DNA from: Anticarsia gemmatalis | Lineage: Eukaryota; Arthropoda; Insecta; Lepidoptera; Erebidae | Reading direction: 5' to 3' | Length of the DNA stretch: 64,000 nucleotides | Assembly (NCBI RefSeq): GCF_050436995.1 | Contig: NC_134753.1 | Location: 4,092,001-4,156,000, forward strand | Shown here: positions 12,116-23,786 of the stretch, piece by piece | Layout of the letters: each line of letters opens with the position of its first letter | How positions within the stretch are numbered: position 1 is the stretch's first letter | The notes under the pieces: generated by a model | Seen by the model: the letters and a program-made list of their open reading frames with translations, nothing else | Told to the model about the DNA's origin: nothing | Databases searched by the model: none | Program-made: the position numbers and the translations under genes

Positions 12116-13258
12116 TGTCATCATTTTCTTCATAATTATATTAAATCTATATCTTTTCAATACTACTGATTTATTTGTTTTTTTTTCATCATGAAAGAAG
12201 TTATTAATATTAATTAGGTTAAAATTCAAATATAGTACCTATATTTTCATGAAAAATTCTGCAATTACATGGGCAGGTAAGTGTTGATAAGTTAATTAAT
12301 ACTGAATAAAAAGTGGATAGGTTATGAAAAAAATGATAAAAATAATGTAATAGTTAATAGAAATTGACAAATATTTATTAATCATTGATTTATCGATAGT
12401 TCATCAACTATATATGGCGCATCTTTGACCGGAGGCACCGGTTGACTTGAAATGATCCTGTGACCGCGCGCTCTCCGCCCTCTATCACGAAAACGGTTCA
12501 CCGTAAAAAAAAAATTCACACAAAATTTGTAGAGAATTTTATACTGTACAATATTGGTAATGAATACGAATGCAAAAATTCCATAGGAAATGAGATATTC
12601 ACAAAAAAAGCTCAAAAAACCGGTTTTTGGGACTTTGGACCTTGAAATTTTATAGTTGCGTACCCCCTACCATATGTAGGTTTTGAGACAACTTTTAGGG
12701 TGTCAATATACAAGTATTTACAGACTTACAGCTGGGTATCTCGAATTCCGAGATTCTTACCTAATTTAAGCTTAAATGACTGGACTATGCACACCATCTA
12801 CACGCACGCTCTTTCACGCGCGAAAGAGTGTGTGTGTGTGTGTAAAGGCACCTATTGAAAACGATTAGATCTTATTAAAAAGCTGTCTTAAAATTCAAAA
12901 GTTTTGTTTCATATGCCGAGACTAACATGAAGCGCCAATCGAAGATAATAATTATCCTGTTATGTGGAAATGATGATTACCACAGCAATCTTATCGATAT
13001 CCTTATCATAAATCATAATTTGTTTTCATTTGAACTTTACATCACGACTTACTTCCTGTTAGTTTTCCTACTGTAGTGTAAACTACTAGGAATCCACTCA
13101 GTGTAAAGAACGTATCCACGGTGTAATGGGCTGCGCGGACCCATAGACCTTGCCAAGATTTCGCCCACTGAAATAAAAAAAGTTCAACTAAAATTTCTTC
13201 TTTGTATAAAATTTATGAAAGGATATTAAGAATTTAAGAAAATAATTATTTATTACAT

Positions 13259-15502
13259 ATCGCTCCTTCAATGCAAAAGGGCCACAACTCAAAAAAAAAT
13301 GAAAATCGTTTTATTGCAAAAATGACACCTGAACCGCCTATATTTTATAGTAAAAAAAAACCCCCATCATTTTTGCTTATATTATGGCTGTACTGACTTA
13401 CTGCCTTTTTTGCATTAGCTCACTTTGACAGGTAATGTCAGTGCAAAACAGCCACTTTATGAGTTACGCCCGAAAATTTTACGCAAACGCACGTCGGTTG
13501 CGTGAAAAAGTGCCACAATCAAAAATACGTCTGTGTTGGGTGCAAAATTTCAAGTTAATGTGATTATATTTTACTATACAAAACTGCCATATTTTGGAAA
13601 ACGTCCTTTTTGCATTCTAATTAGAGTATTTTTTACCATATTTTGTAATACAAAAGTGCCATATTTCTGAAAACGACAGTTTTGCATTCAAACACTAGTA
13701 TTTGTTATTATATTTTGTAATATAACAGTAGCATATTTTGAAATACGTCCCTTTTGCATTAAATGATTGTGGAATAAATAATTATTTTTAGCGTGCTACA
13801 ATAGGAAGGCCATAAATATGGCCCTTTGGCATGATAATAATTTTAGTTTTCGTTAAAATTTTCGAAATAAAATTTAACATTTTGATGCAGGGAAAGGCAA
13901 GGGGGGACCCTTTCCTTTCAAATCGCCCTTTTAGCGGCAAGATCCGACTAGTCCTTTTCAAATTCGTCTAGGTCATCCCGCCATCTCCGTTTAGGTCTCC
14001 CGCGTTTGCGACGACCACCTTCTGGCATCCAGTTGGTAGATATGCCCACCTTTCCGGATGCATGCGGATAATGTGGCCGGCCCAGTTCCATTTCAACCTG
14101 GCGGTCTTCTTCCCTAAATCGGCTATGCGAGTTTGGGAGCGCAGTATAGAATTTTGGACGTGATCTGTTCTTCTTACATCTGATATACTACGCTCCATTT
14201 CTCTCTGGCAAACCTTTGGTTTCTACTTTTGGTTTTCCATAAGGGACCATGTTTGGGCACCGTAGGTTAGGACGGGTAGTATAAACATTTCGACGAGCTT
14301 CCGCTTTAGTGACAGTCGAAGGTTACCTTTCATTAGCTCTTTCATGGACCAGGAGCTCTTCAAGGCACTTGTGGCACGTTTGTCCAACTCTTTGTCCCAT
14401 CAGTTGTTAAAAGAGGTTATCTGGCTCAAGTAAGTGTACTCGTCGACATAGTGTATGACGTGCCCGCCTACCTCGACCCTACGTTTTGTGTTGTTGGTCA
14501 TAACCTGGGTTCTGTTCTTACTTAGTCCAGTCTGAAGGCTTGCCGTGCTCAGATCTTTGAGCATTGATTCGAGTTCCAATGCAAAGGAAGAAAAGTGGAC
14601 AATGTCGTCTGCAAAACGAAGGTTTGTTAACTGTTTGTCACTAACAACAATGCCTTTCGATTGCCGCCAGGCTCCTGAAAACTTTTTCGAGGGTGCTGGT
14701 AAGTAATTTGGGAGATAGCTGGTCTTCTTGTTTCAAGCTTCTTTGGATTTAGAGAGATTGTTGCATATTGCTTTGATGAGTTTGATGTACGTAGCTTCGA
14801 TTCTACATAGTATCTTTAAGAAGGTCTTGGTTATGGAGTGATGATTCTATGGCGGAATGACTGATGCTGCCAAAAGCTTTGGAATAATCCACGAATGCTA
14901 AATAGGTTTATTAAACTCATAAAACTTTTCTATTATCTTATTTCTTTAATACTCCTGCTGCACTCAGTCTACTCGTCACGTTACCCATTGATTGATGATG
15001 ATGATTAATGTTTAATTTTACTGAATAATGAAAGTTACGCACAAAGTTGATCTCTATTATATTACTTACTTAATAATAAGTAAAGATTTTTTAATTTAGA
15101 TTGTTTAATACAATGTTTTCCGGGTGTCTGTTCACTTATGGTTTTATTTACTAATAAGATTTAACTTTTTGATACGGTTTTTTACCAAAAAATGTACAAT
15201 AAACCATTTTTATTTGCAAAACTGTGTTTAATTTTTGACATATTTTTCATGATATTGGTTCAAATCTTGAATGCAAAACGGACTTATATGCTTTTTATTC
15301 TTAATAGGTAACAGCTATTACAAAGTTTATATTGTAGATAGATAGAGCTAAAAAATACGCATCTAATGATATATTGACATCTTATATTTAATAAATAAAT
15401 ATATGAAATGTTATAAAAAAACAGTTTCAAAAATTTGTTTTGGCTGTCCTGTAAAATTTATAGTTTTCGATTTGTGTCCCTTTTGTATTCAAGGAGCGAT
15501 AT
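13259..15502. mobile_element. 2.2-kb terminal-inverted-repeat element in intron 5 of copy 2
   Basis: The left end TCGCTCCTTCAATGCAAAAG (about 13260) is mirrored by the right end around 15478-15500, and TA flanks both ends. Close to the left end lies a diverged tandem repeat of about 70-90 bp (13480-13765), each unit containing TTTTGCATT and TTGTAATA-type words, which resemble the termini. A LINE fragment lies in the middle. There is no transposase frame, so it is non-autonomous. The element accounts for almost the whole intron. Confidence 0.65.
13855..14960 (-). mobile_element. RTE-type non-LTR retrotransposon fragment
   Basis: On the minus strand, pieces of the reverse transcriptase are recognisable: the catalytic FADDIV at about 14616-14599, then YVDEYTYLSQI, then LPVLTYGAQTW. 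After these comes the typical C-terminal RTE stretch in 14198-13968, with ERS, RTDHVQN and LKWNWAGHIIRM. The frames are interrupted by stops and shifts, and the 5' portion (endonuclease) is absent. It is a dead, 5'-truncated copy nested inside the larger inverted-repeat element. Confidence 0.8.
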
Positions 15503-16849
15503 AATAGTTAATGAAATATTATTTACCGTCAAAAAATCTAGTGGATTCGCCCAAGGCATCTCAGCACTAAACGAATGTCCTAGAACCACCCAAGCCATAG
15601 CTAATGCTCTGATACCGTCTAAACATTCTACTGTATCAGGTCCTGATGTAAACGTCATAAGTCTACGTCCATTTGTGTACACCGAGAAAGATCTTCCAAT
15701 TACGCTCAATGTTTTGGGATCTAAAAGGAAGAAATAGATTAGACTTTTAAAATGATAAGCATATTTGTAGAATATAATGAAGTAATTGAAAACGTACCTG
15801 ATTTTTTAACAAACGTGTGCCAAAGATCATAAGAAGTGCTTATTAGAGTTATTACTCCTAACACCACGAATACTACTCTAGAAAAATAAAAATTCCAAGT
15901 TAAAAACAATATAAAATTATATGCAACAGATAAAACTATGCGTTTATGTACTTACATTGCAACGTAATCCACAGGAGCCATTGGTTTATCATCGGGAAGA
16001 CGACAATAAACGTCCGAATAATCAAATCCCACAGCAGAGACATTAAATAGAAAAGAGTCAAATGCTTGTCGAGTCGTACAAGGTCTTGGAACACAAACTG
16101 CTAATGTCAATTGTAAGCCAGATAGAGGATTGTCTGGAGTCATCCTAAAAACATGATAATGCCATTAACAAGCTGACAAAAAGAACTCACAAAGAAAGTA
16201 TAATTAAAAGGTTTTTTTTTTTAATATCGTTCATCGCGAGTGACATAATACCTACCTATCATCATTAACATTCCCAGTGAACAGTCTCATGAGTTTCCTC
16301 AAACCATAGTTTTGCTCCAATCTCTGCATCGTTTCATTATTCAATCTTAGTAAACTTGGATCAATATAAGCTTTTTGTGGAGATGTCGGAAATTCGGATA
16401 TTTCGATATTCTGGTTCAGGGGTACACGAATTACACAATATTTTCCTTGCAACTCAGAGTCAGGTAGCGGTTGATTAAAATTGATGCATTGATGATAATT
16501 TCCCATATCTACAGTGTTCCCTTCTAGAATACCTTTGGGAATTCTGATACCAGCATCTGCAACTGTGAAGGATACACGATGTAGACTATTCACTTTTATA
16601 TCTTAGGCAGATTTTAGATTTCTATGAAGATTAATAAGTATGGTACTTACAATACATAGTTAAGATTGTGTTACTCCTTATTGCATTAATTTGTTCAGCA
16701 CATAGATCTTCATCCAACACTTCTTCGTACAAATTATAATCCATAGCTTGAGTTGGTACTTCAAATTGCAGATGTGCATTCACGAAATTAACTATAACTA
16801 CATTCAATAAAACTATAAAAACTATTCCAGATCCCATTTTTCCAAACAA

Positions 16850-17169
16850 TAATTAACAAAACTGTTCACTTTTTATGAGTAAGTAAGTAGAAGTCCTTTT
16901 TTCTGTATCCGGTGATAACGATCCGGACTACGTTTGTTGCCTGGCGTGAGCTCTTTATGAACATATGGCCGTGGTTAGGTCTTTATACGCTGTAGGATAC
17001 CAAATGTTTCCGTTTAATAAAATATTGTTAAGTATTTATAAAACTAGACAAGATTAGATCTAATCATAATATGAGATTATAATGATGCTTTAATTACTAT
17101 ACACGTTCATGATGTCACAATCTGATGCCCTTCCGGCTGATATCTTCAACTTCGGCAAGGCGGCTAATT
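16850..17169 (-). promoter_or_regulatory. Upstream region of copy 2
   Basis: No coding sequence. A single GATAA lies at 16913-16917, which is sparser than the upstream regions of copies 1, 3 and 4. No TATA box can be assigned with confidence. Confidence 0.25.
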
Positions 17170-17432
17170 CTGTTGGGCTGCGGAAGTTGGAAGCGTGGTC
17201 GCCGCAATAACCGTAGTACCGCGTATGGCGGGTTCAATCTCATCCGAAGCAAATATTTGTGTGATGAGCACGAGCATTTGTTCGCCTGGTTATAAGTGTA
17301 TCTATGTAAGTATGTATTTAGAAGTATATATATAAGTATATCGATTACTTGATTACCATTGTACAAAATCTGCTTAGTTTGACATCAAACGACCGTGTGT
17401 AAGTGGTCCGATAATATTTATACACCGATCAA
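17170..17432 (+). repeat. tRNA-derived SINE between copies 2 and 3
   Basis: A degenerate member of the family at 11850-12115. It retains CAATAACCGTAGTACCGCGT, a decayed B box (GGTTCAATCTC) and the GTGTGATGAGCACGAGCATT core. Confidence 0.65.
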
Positions 17433-17843
17433 TCGAATACCTACAGGACTACAGCAAAGTTTATTTATAAAACCCAATCATTGTTCAATCGTACTCGCTA
17501 TTTTTAAACTATTAAACCAATCATGTCAAGATAAGAGATATTATGATTATTTCCCTTTTTAATCGCTCTAAGAACTTTTAATGAATATTTTGTTGTTTGT
17601 TTTCCTGTTTTCATACTAATTATGGCTCAAATAAACTTCTAAGTTCTATATTTTAATGCGTTGAAATAATATACACATATACATATATTCTTACTAAGGC
17701 ATTAAGTGCTTTTTATTCTCCTCTCTAAACATTTTCGTAGTGTCAAATTATTTTAATCAGTTCAATTCAATTAAACTGCCTTATATCAGTTCATATCTTT
17801 ATTATACAATACTTGGTTTATAAATATAACAACTAAAAATAAA

Positions 17844-20800
17844 TTAAACTTTTTTATCATTTTCCTTGTCTGGTTCCACTGCAATATCATCATTTTTCTT
17901 CACTGGTCTCTTTGCTCCTGTGAAATACATTATGTAGTTAAAACATGTTAAATTGAAGTTTTTAGTAAGTCTTCTAAACTAGAACAAATAGTTTCAACAG
18001 TTTGAACTCACCTCCTCCCAACAGAAGTTTGAACAAAGTTGAACAAGGTGCGTCTATAACCAGCGTCATCAAGAATGATAACGCCAGACACAAAGTATAA
18101 TGTGCCAAAAATTTAAACGTCTGAAAAGAAAATAATTAATTTAATCGAGATATCACTAACTCTAAAGAAGTTCAACAATTGGATTTACTCTTATTAGTTA
18201 TACTACTGAAAAATAAAAACAAAAAAATATTTGAATTGTTAACAGGCGTCGTTTTTATTGGACTTCACAAGATCGAATCGTTTTCATATCACGATTGCTA
18301 TCCTTAATATGATATTCTAAATAGTCTTATACATTTAATTTTATAATCTGTAGCTAATAAGAAGTAGAAGTCTCGAGGTCACTTTAATTAAAAAATCACA
18401 GATACTCACGACTGCACCAGCAGAAAAGAAGAATGGTCCAAGAGCAGTAAAATTAATAGCTACCATCAACATGTGATGGAAAACATACATCGCATACGAC
18501 AGCCGTGAATGGATCTTCCACACTTGCAGGGAAAGGAACCAATTTATAGGGCCTTAAACAAAACAAAAGTTGTATTAGACAAGCCATACTAAAAGAGAAA
18601 AAAATCAAAGAGTAGTGAAGGATATAATATTTAATTTTAAAAATTCATTGTTTAATTCTAAATTTACAAACCTGCAAATCCATTAATGCATGCGTAAATG
18701 AGGCACCCAATAGCAAATCCCCAGAAACTTCTAAAGAAGGAATTGTAGATGCTGGTCATAATTTGATTGTCCCAAGTAGGTTGGGTGATTGGAAGATCGA
18801 AATAGATGAGGAACGTCGTAAGAGTGAAGAAGCAAAGCCAGAAGACTAAGAGTCGCACCTGTTAGAAAAGAAAGAATTGTGAGACGTAAATCTCTGATTG
18901 TTCCATTTTGCCAAGGACTATAAGTTAGTAGATGAATTCTGTGTCATTCTTCCTATAGATAGGCTCTCATATAGTCTTTTAATACTAAAAACAAATCTAT
19001 GTGTTAATGTACCTAATTGAATAGTTGAAAGAAATCTAGAATAGCATAATTCTATTTACCCCAGTCACTGTAATCTTTGTCGTTCGCACTATGTATCCGA
19101 ATATCATGCCAACAATAAACGGACTCGCTCTAGTCAGCGTATTCATGTAGTAGTAAAACAGATAGTCCACACTTTCGCTTTCTCGTCTGCAACACAAATT
19201 ATCACGTAATCCAAGCAAATCATAGAAAAAAATGTTGAAGAAAAGAAAATCCCTTAGGATATTACATACCCAGGAGCACCCATCGCATGTGGGAATTTCC
19301 AAATAAAAATGTAAATAGTCGAGGCGGTAAGGACACTAAGAAGACCAACGATCAGAGAAGTCCATGCAATATTTCTTTTACCCCAAAGCACCCAGACCAA
19401 AATTATTGGCGACAAAATATGGAGCTGAACATCAATGGCGAGGTACCAGGTTTGAACGATGCACTAAAAGAAGAAAATCACCTTAATATCTGTAACTTGA
19501 GAAGCTAGTTGCATTGTACAATATTTTACAAAAAAAAATTGAAACTTTACCATCTGACCACGAGTCAAATAATTCTGCATGTGTAATAGTGTAGACCACC
19601 AAGTGGTTCTACAATTGTTGACCTGACTTGCAACACGTGTCCAGTCAGGTCCATCACTCATGTGATTCAAGTATGAAGCTTCGAGCAACACTGCTGTGGC
19701 AAGCAATGGAAACATTCGCAGTAAACGGTTCAAGTAAAACAGATGGAGATTTTTGAGCAGAGCCTCTGAAAACAAAAGGTAAACTTTAGAATGTTCTACA
19801 TCAAGGATCGAATTGGGGTTGTTAAACTTTCTTTCTTTAATACACAGTAACATAATACGTATACGACTTTAAAATATTCGATATCGTTGAAGTTCTTAAT
19901 CAACTTAATAGGTCGCTTGTACCGGATACCAAATGTAGTAATCCTAAATCAATCTTACAGCCAATATTGAGTCTTCCTCATTTATATGAAAATAACGATA
20001 ATATTATTAAGACAATATATCTAATCAACAGCCTTATTCTATTATCATAATTCGATCTTTCTTTGAATCTCATATAGTCAATTAGTCATGTCTTACTCAC
20101 TTCCTGTTAGTTTTCCTATTGTGGTATATACTACGAGGAAACCACTGAGTGTGAAAAATGTATCCACGGTATAGTGAGCGCCGCGGACCCATAGAGCTTG
20201 CCAAGATCTCGACCACTGAAATGTACAAAAATCTTTAACTTATAAATCTATCCAATCTACTAACTATTATACGAAGCTACCACAACCAAAACCGAATATA
20301 CTGTTTTCAAAGTCATATATTTTCTGTAACTAAATTTTTAGTATAAGCACATTTCGTAACTGACATCTTAGAACTTCGAAGTCAGTCAAATAAATGTCAA
20401 AATCACAAGTCCAAAGCTTTTTGTGTTTTTGCGCTTTTGCACATAATTCAAAGCAATTTAAAACAATTGGTTTTCACTATCCACCGTAAGTGCATCAAGA
20501 GGATTCGCCCAAGGCATTTCAGTAGTAAATGAATGTCCCAAAACGACCCAGGCCATAGCCAATGCTCTGATACCGTCTAAACATTCAACTGTATCAGGTC
20601 CTGATGTAAACGTCATAAGTCTACGTCCGTTTGTATACACCGAAAAAGATTTGCCAATTACGCTCAATGATTTAGGATCTGAAAGGGAAAAGAAACACAA
20701 TAAAAAAGGTTTTATGCTAAATAATGATAATGATTTTTCTAGACTGTTCTAGAGTAATTTATACTTACCAGTCTTTTTGATAAACGTATGCCAGAGATCA

Positions 20801-21972
20801 TAAGAAGTGCTGATTAAAGTAATTAAACTTATAATAGAGAATACGGCTCTGAAAAAACAAACAGTCATGTTAAGATCCAATCCATTTCTCGCGAAGTGAT
20901 TAAAACATAATAGGTACTTGTACTTACATCGCAGCATAATCGGCTGGCACAGTCGGTTTGTCGTTGGGAAGTCGACAATATGCATCTGTGTAACGAAATC
21001 CTAGAGCAGTAACGTTGAATAGAAAAGAGTCAAACACTTGTCTAGTTGTGCAAGGTCTAGGAATACAAACTGCTAGAGTCAGTTGCATAGAAGATAAAGG
21101 ATTATCTGACGCGATTCTGAAAAAGACAAAACTATTACAGTACTAGCTCTTGCCCTCGACCCCTACCGCTTGGACTGAATTTCTATAACCCGTATTTTTT
21201 CTGCTACATAAGCTGCAATACTGACAAGTTTCATTAAAGTCTGTACGGTAGTATTGGCGTGATAGAGTAACAAAGACTACAATCAAAATTTTATTTTATG
21301 ATATTGCGAAAAAGTATGATTATGAATTGAATGTGATTGTTATTAAAAAGAAGACTAGATTTAGAATTACCTGTCATCGTCAACAATTCCAGTGTACATA
21401 TTCATGGTTCTCCTCATATTATGGTATTGGTCTAGCCCCTTGATAGTTTCGTTACTTAATCTTAACAAACTTGGATCAAAATACGAATTTTCGGGGAGTC
21501 CTGGAAAATCTGGCAGCTCCGGTAACTCGAAGTTTTGGTTTAGGGGTACTCGAATTGCACAATATTTTCCTTGCAGCTCAGAGTCAGGTAGTTGCTGATT
21601 GAAATTGATGCATTGGTGATAATTTCCCATATCTAAAGTGTTCCCTACAAGAACACCTTTGGGAAGTCTAAGACCTGCATCTGCGACTGTTAACCAAAAT
21701 AAAAATGTTACCGTTCTTTTTCTTTATTTTTAATGGAAATTATCGGTAAGTCTATTTTCTTAAGAAATATATAAATTATACTTACAGAACATAGTTAAGA
21801 GAGGAGTGCTTCGTATAGCATTTATTTGTTCGTCACATAATTCTTCATCTAAAACTTCTTCAAACAAACTATTATCGATTGCAGTTGTCGGAATATCAAA
21901 TTGCACGCTTGCTCTCACAAAATTAACTACAACTAGATTAAGAAATACTACAAACACTAGCTTAGATTCCAT
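17844..21972 (-). CDS. NRF-6-like membrane acyltransferase, copy 3 (709 aa, 13 exons)
   Basis: Exons: 21972-21786, 21686-21371, 21116-20928, 20848-20769, 20678-20485, 20215-20101, 19765-19551, 19463-19270, 19186-19060, 18858-18672, 18552-18410, 18120-18012, 17917-17844. The sum is 2,130 bases, the same as copy 1, and every exon length equals that of copy 1. It has a signal peptide (MESKLVFVVFLNLVVVNFV), an NRF domain with the same cysteine pattern, the acyltransferase-3 domain with GHSF, and a KKNDDIAVEP-type charged tail. It is the most compact copy, with no large transposon in its introns. The expected role is transfer of an acyl group to an unknown lipid, sterol or sugar acceptor at a membrane facing the secretory path or cell surface; this comes from the family only. 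Confidence 0.93.
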
Positions 21973-23786
21973 TTTAAATTATTTATTATCTCGTTTAATA
22001 AAATTTTCCCATAATATAAATGGTATGCAACCGTCCAACCGATTTGATCGAACTGCGAGAAACTGATCGAAGTATGTTGATTATGTTTTTATCAAAACAT
22101 AGTAGATTAAGTTTTATCATATGCCTTCAGATTATCTCCAAATTATGTTTTAATTAGTACATACAATCAAATAGAGAAATATATTATCATACTTTTTAGA
22201 CGTTAATCTGTTGATTCGATGTTCACGTGATCAGGCGTTGGTTTAGTAATACAATGAATAAGCACGTTTTTTTAAGATAATGTTTCTCTTAAAAAATGCA
22301 GTATGAGTCAGCACAGCTAATATGAATCACCAAACGACTTAATCAACATTATGTTCTGCATCAATGATCATTTTGAATTTATTTTGACTGCAGAAGCTAC
22401 AACGTTATCGAACTCACGCAAATATTGTCACTAATGTATTTTAGGAAACTTATAATTAAAAGTTGCAGAACAATCTGTCATCTATCAATAATTAATTTGT
22501 CTCTTGTCTATCTCTTAAAATTGTTATAAATCAATCTGCATCAGTCACTCTTGTCTTTGTCGTGTAAATTTAATGATTAAATTACTAATAATTTGTTAAA
22601 CAGCAGACTTACATCAATTTATGATAATATTATGAAAAATCTATGGCCATCTAACATCAATTTCGGTTCAAATGTTTAAAAAAGGTAGTGGTTCTCATTT
22701 CTTCTGTATCTAGTTTTTTGTTCAAGTATTATTTTTTATAGGATGTGCTTTTTCATTAGTGATAAATCTTTCTATGGTGTCCCGTTTCCCGTCAAAATGT
22801 GTAATTCTGTATTTTCGCATGGTATGGTCGTATTTGTTGGTGCTGCTAAGTACGAGTAAGTGATATCGTGCTCTGAAGTCTTTTTTTGTAAAAACATTAT
22901 GGATGCAGATAATTTTTTACTAGTCAAAAAGGACTGTAACTAGATAATTAGCTACTTAACTCACATTTCAATTGGCCGAATGGTAGAAACACAATTAAAT
23001 GACATACGCGAAATAAAACACATTGATCAATTATTATCTGCATGATTATAATGAATTATAAATTATATTCTAGCAATGTAAGCATTACACTTTGTTCTAT
23101 AGTAATCAACAAAAACAATAAACATCAAAGTTCACCTTTAAGATAAACAATAGGTATTTTGTTGTATACCTACTTCAGTAGCGCGATTCTCTACAGTCTA
23201 CTGTCGAGTATCGAAAGTTTGGCATCTAAAATGTATTGTCAAAATAGTTCCCACGAGGCCCGTTAGAGGCGCTGATCAGATTTTCATACAACATTTATAG
23301 ATGACGAGCCGGCTGTCGGAAGTCGACAGTGGTAGAGAATCGAGCTACAGTAGCGCGATCAACAGCCGGCTACTCATTGAGTAATTTTGTTTGAATATCT
23401 ACGGAGCTCGCGCGGAGGCGCTAATCCGATTTTCGTGCAAAATTTCTCGATAGCTAGCCAGTTGTCGGTAGTTGATAGTAGAAGAGATAGTGGAAGGCTA
23501 CAGAAGACTCAATAGCCTTTTTTTAGATTTTTATTATTTCTGGAGAATCAATTATTATGTGTTTTGAGAATCATTATAACAATTATTACATTTCTTTAGA
23601 AATATGCTCAGAAGTTTAGTCGTAAGAACAATAAGTTCAGAAATAATCACAATATTTTCTTGAATTCTCATTAAAACTTGAGATATTTTCTTAAATTAAT
23701 CTAAACCTGCCTTATAATTATTTAAAGATGTAAAATAAACACTTGTAGCAATAAATAAATATTCAAACATACAAATAACGAATAAA
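21973..23786. other. Spacer between copies 3 and 4
   Basis: No gene seen. Three TTATC motifs (22089-22093, 22114-22118 and 22132-22136) lie just upstream of copy 3. A duplicated repeat occupies 23178-23515 and is listed separately. The rest is AT-rich. Confidence 0.5.
23178..23515. repeat. Diverged direct duplication of a roughly 165-bp unit
   Basis: Two units both start with CAGTAGCGCGAT (23178 and about 23350). Each contains GAGGCGCTGATC or GAGGCGCTAATC, then GATTTTC, a stretch with an ACAACATTT or CAAAATTT core, and a GTCGG..GT.GA.AGT motif. They look like two tandem copies of one interspersed element. No coding potential. Confidence 0.55.

Larger units (their letters stand above)
11049..12852. 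mobile_element. 1.8-kb foldback transposon in intron 6 of copy 2
   Basis: Two long inverted arms (about 11049-11600 and 12371-12852) flank roughly 770 bp of other sequence. The tips read GGTGCCTTTACACACACGCT and its complement, and TA stands outside both ends (11047-11048 and 12853-12854). The arms match over most of their length, but the left arm carries an extra GC-rich piece near 11100-11170. The open frames inside the arms are not conserved proteins. The middle holds a lepidopteran repeat and a tRNA-derived SINE, so the loop has itself been invaded. It is non-autonomous. A relative sharing the tips and the GC-rich piece lies in copy 4 (26051-26296). Confidence 0.8.
9094..16837 (-). pseudogene. 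NRF-6-like acyltransferase, copy 2 (damaged splice donor, truncated C-terminus)
   Basis: Exons equivalent to copy 1: 16837-16651, 16562-16256, 16144-15956, 15877-15798, 15720-15527, 13167-13053, 10951-10737, 10664-10471, 10314-10194, 10018-9832, 9728-9586, 9126-9094. The signal peptide, NRF domain cysteines and acyltransferase histidine (VVLGHSF) are all present and open. There are two lesions. First, the donor after exon 8 reads GG|ATAAGT at 10470-10469 where the other copies have GG|GTAAGT, GTATGT or GTAAGA; reading through meets TAA at once, giving about 494 aa. Second, exon 12 keeps only TFKFLGHYSL and then TAG at 9096-9094, with the rest of exon 12 and its intron deleted and the old tail sequence following out of use. 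If exon 8 were still spliced the product would be 654 aa, without the last membrane segments. An in-frame ATG at 16849 is an alternative start. Introns 5 and 6 hold the two largest transposons of the array. Confidence 0.85.
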
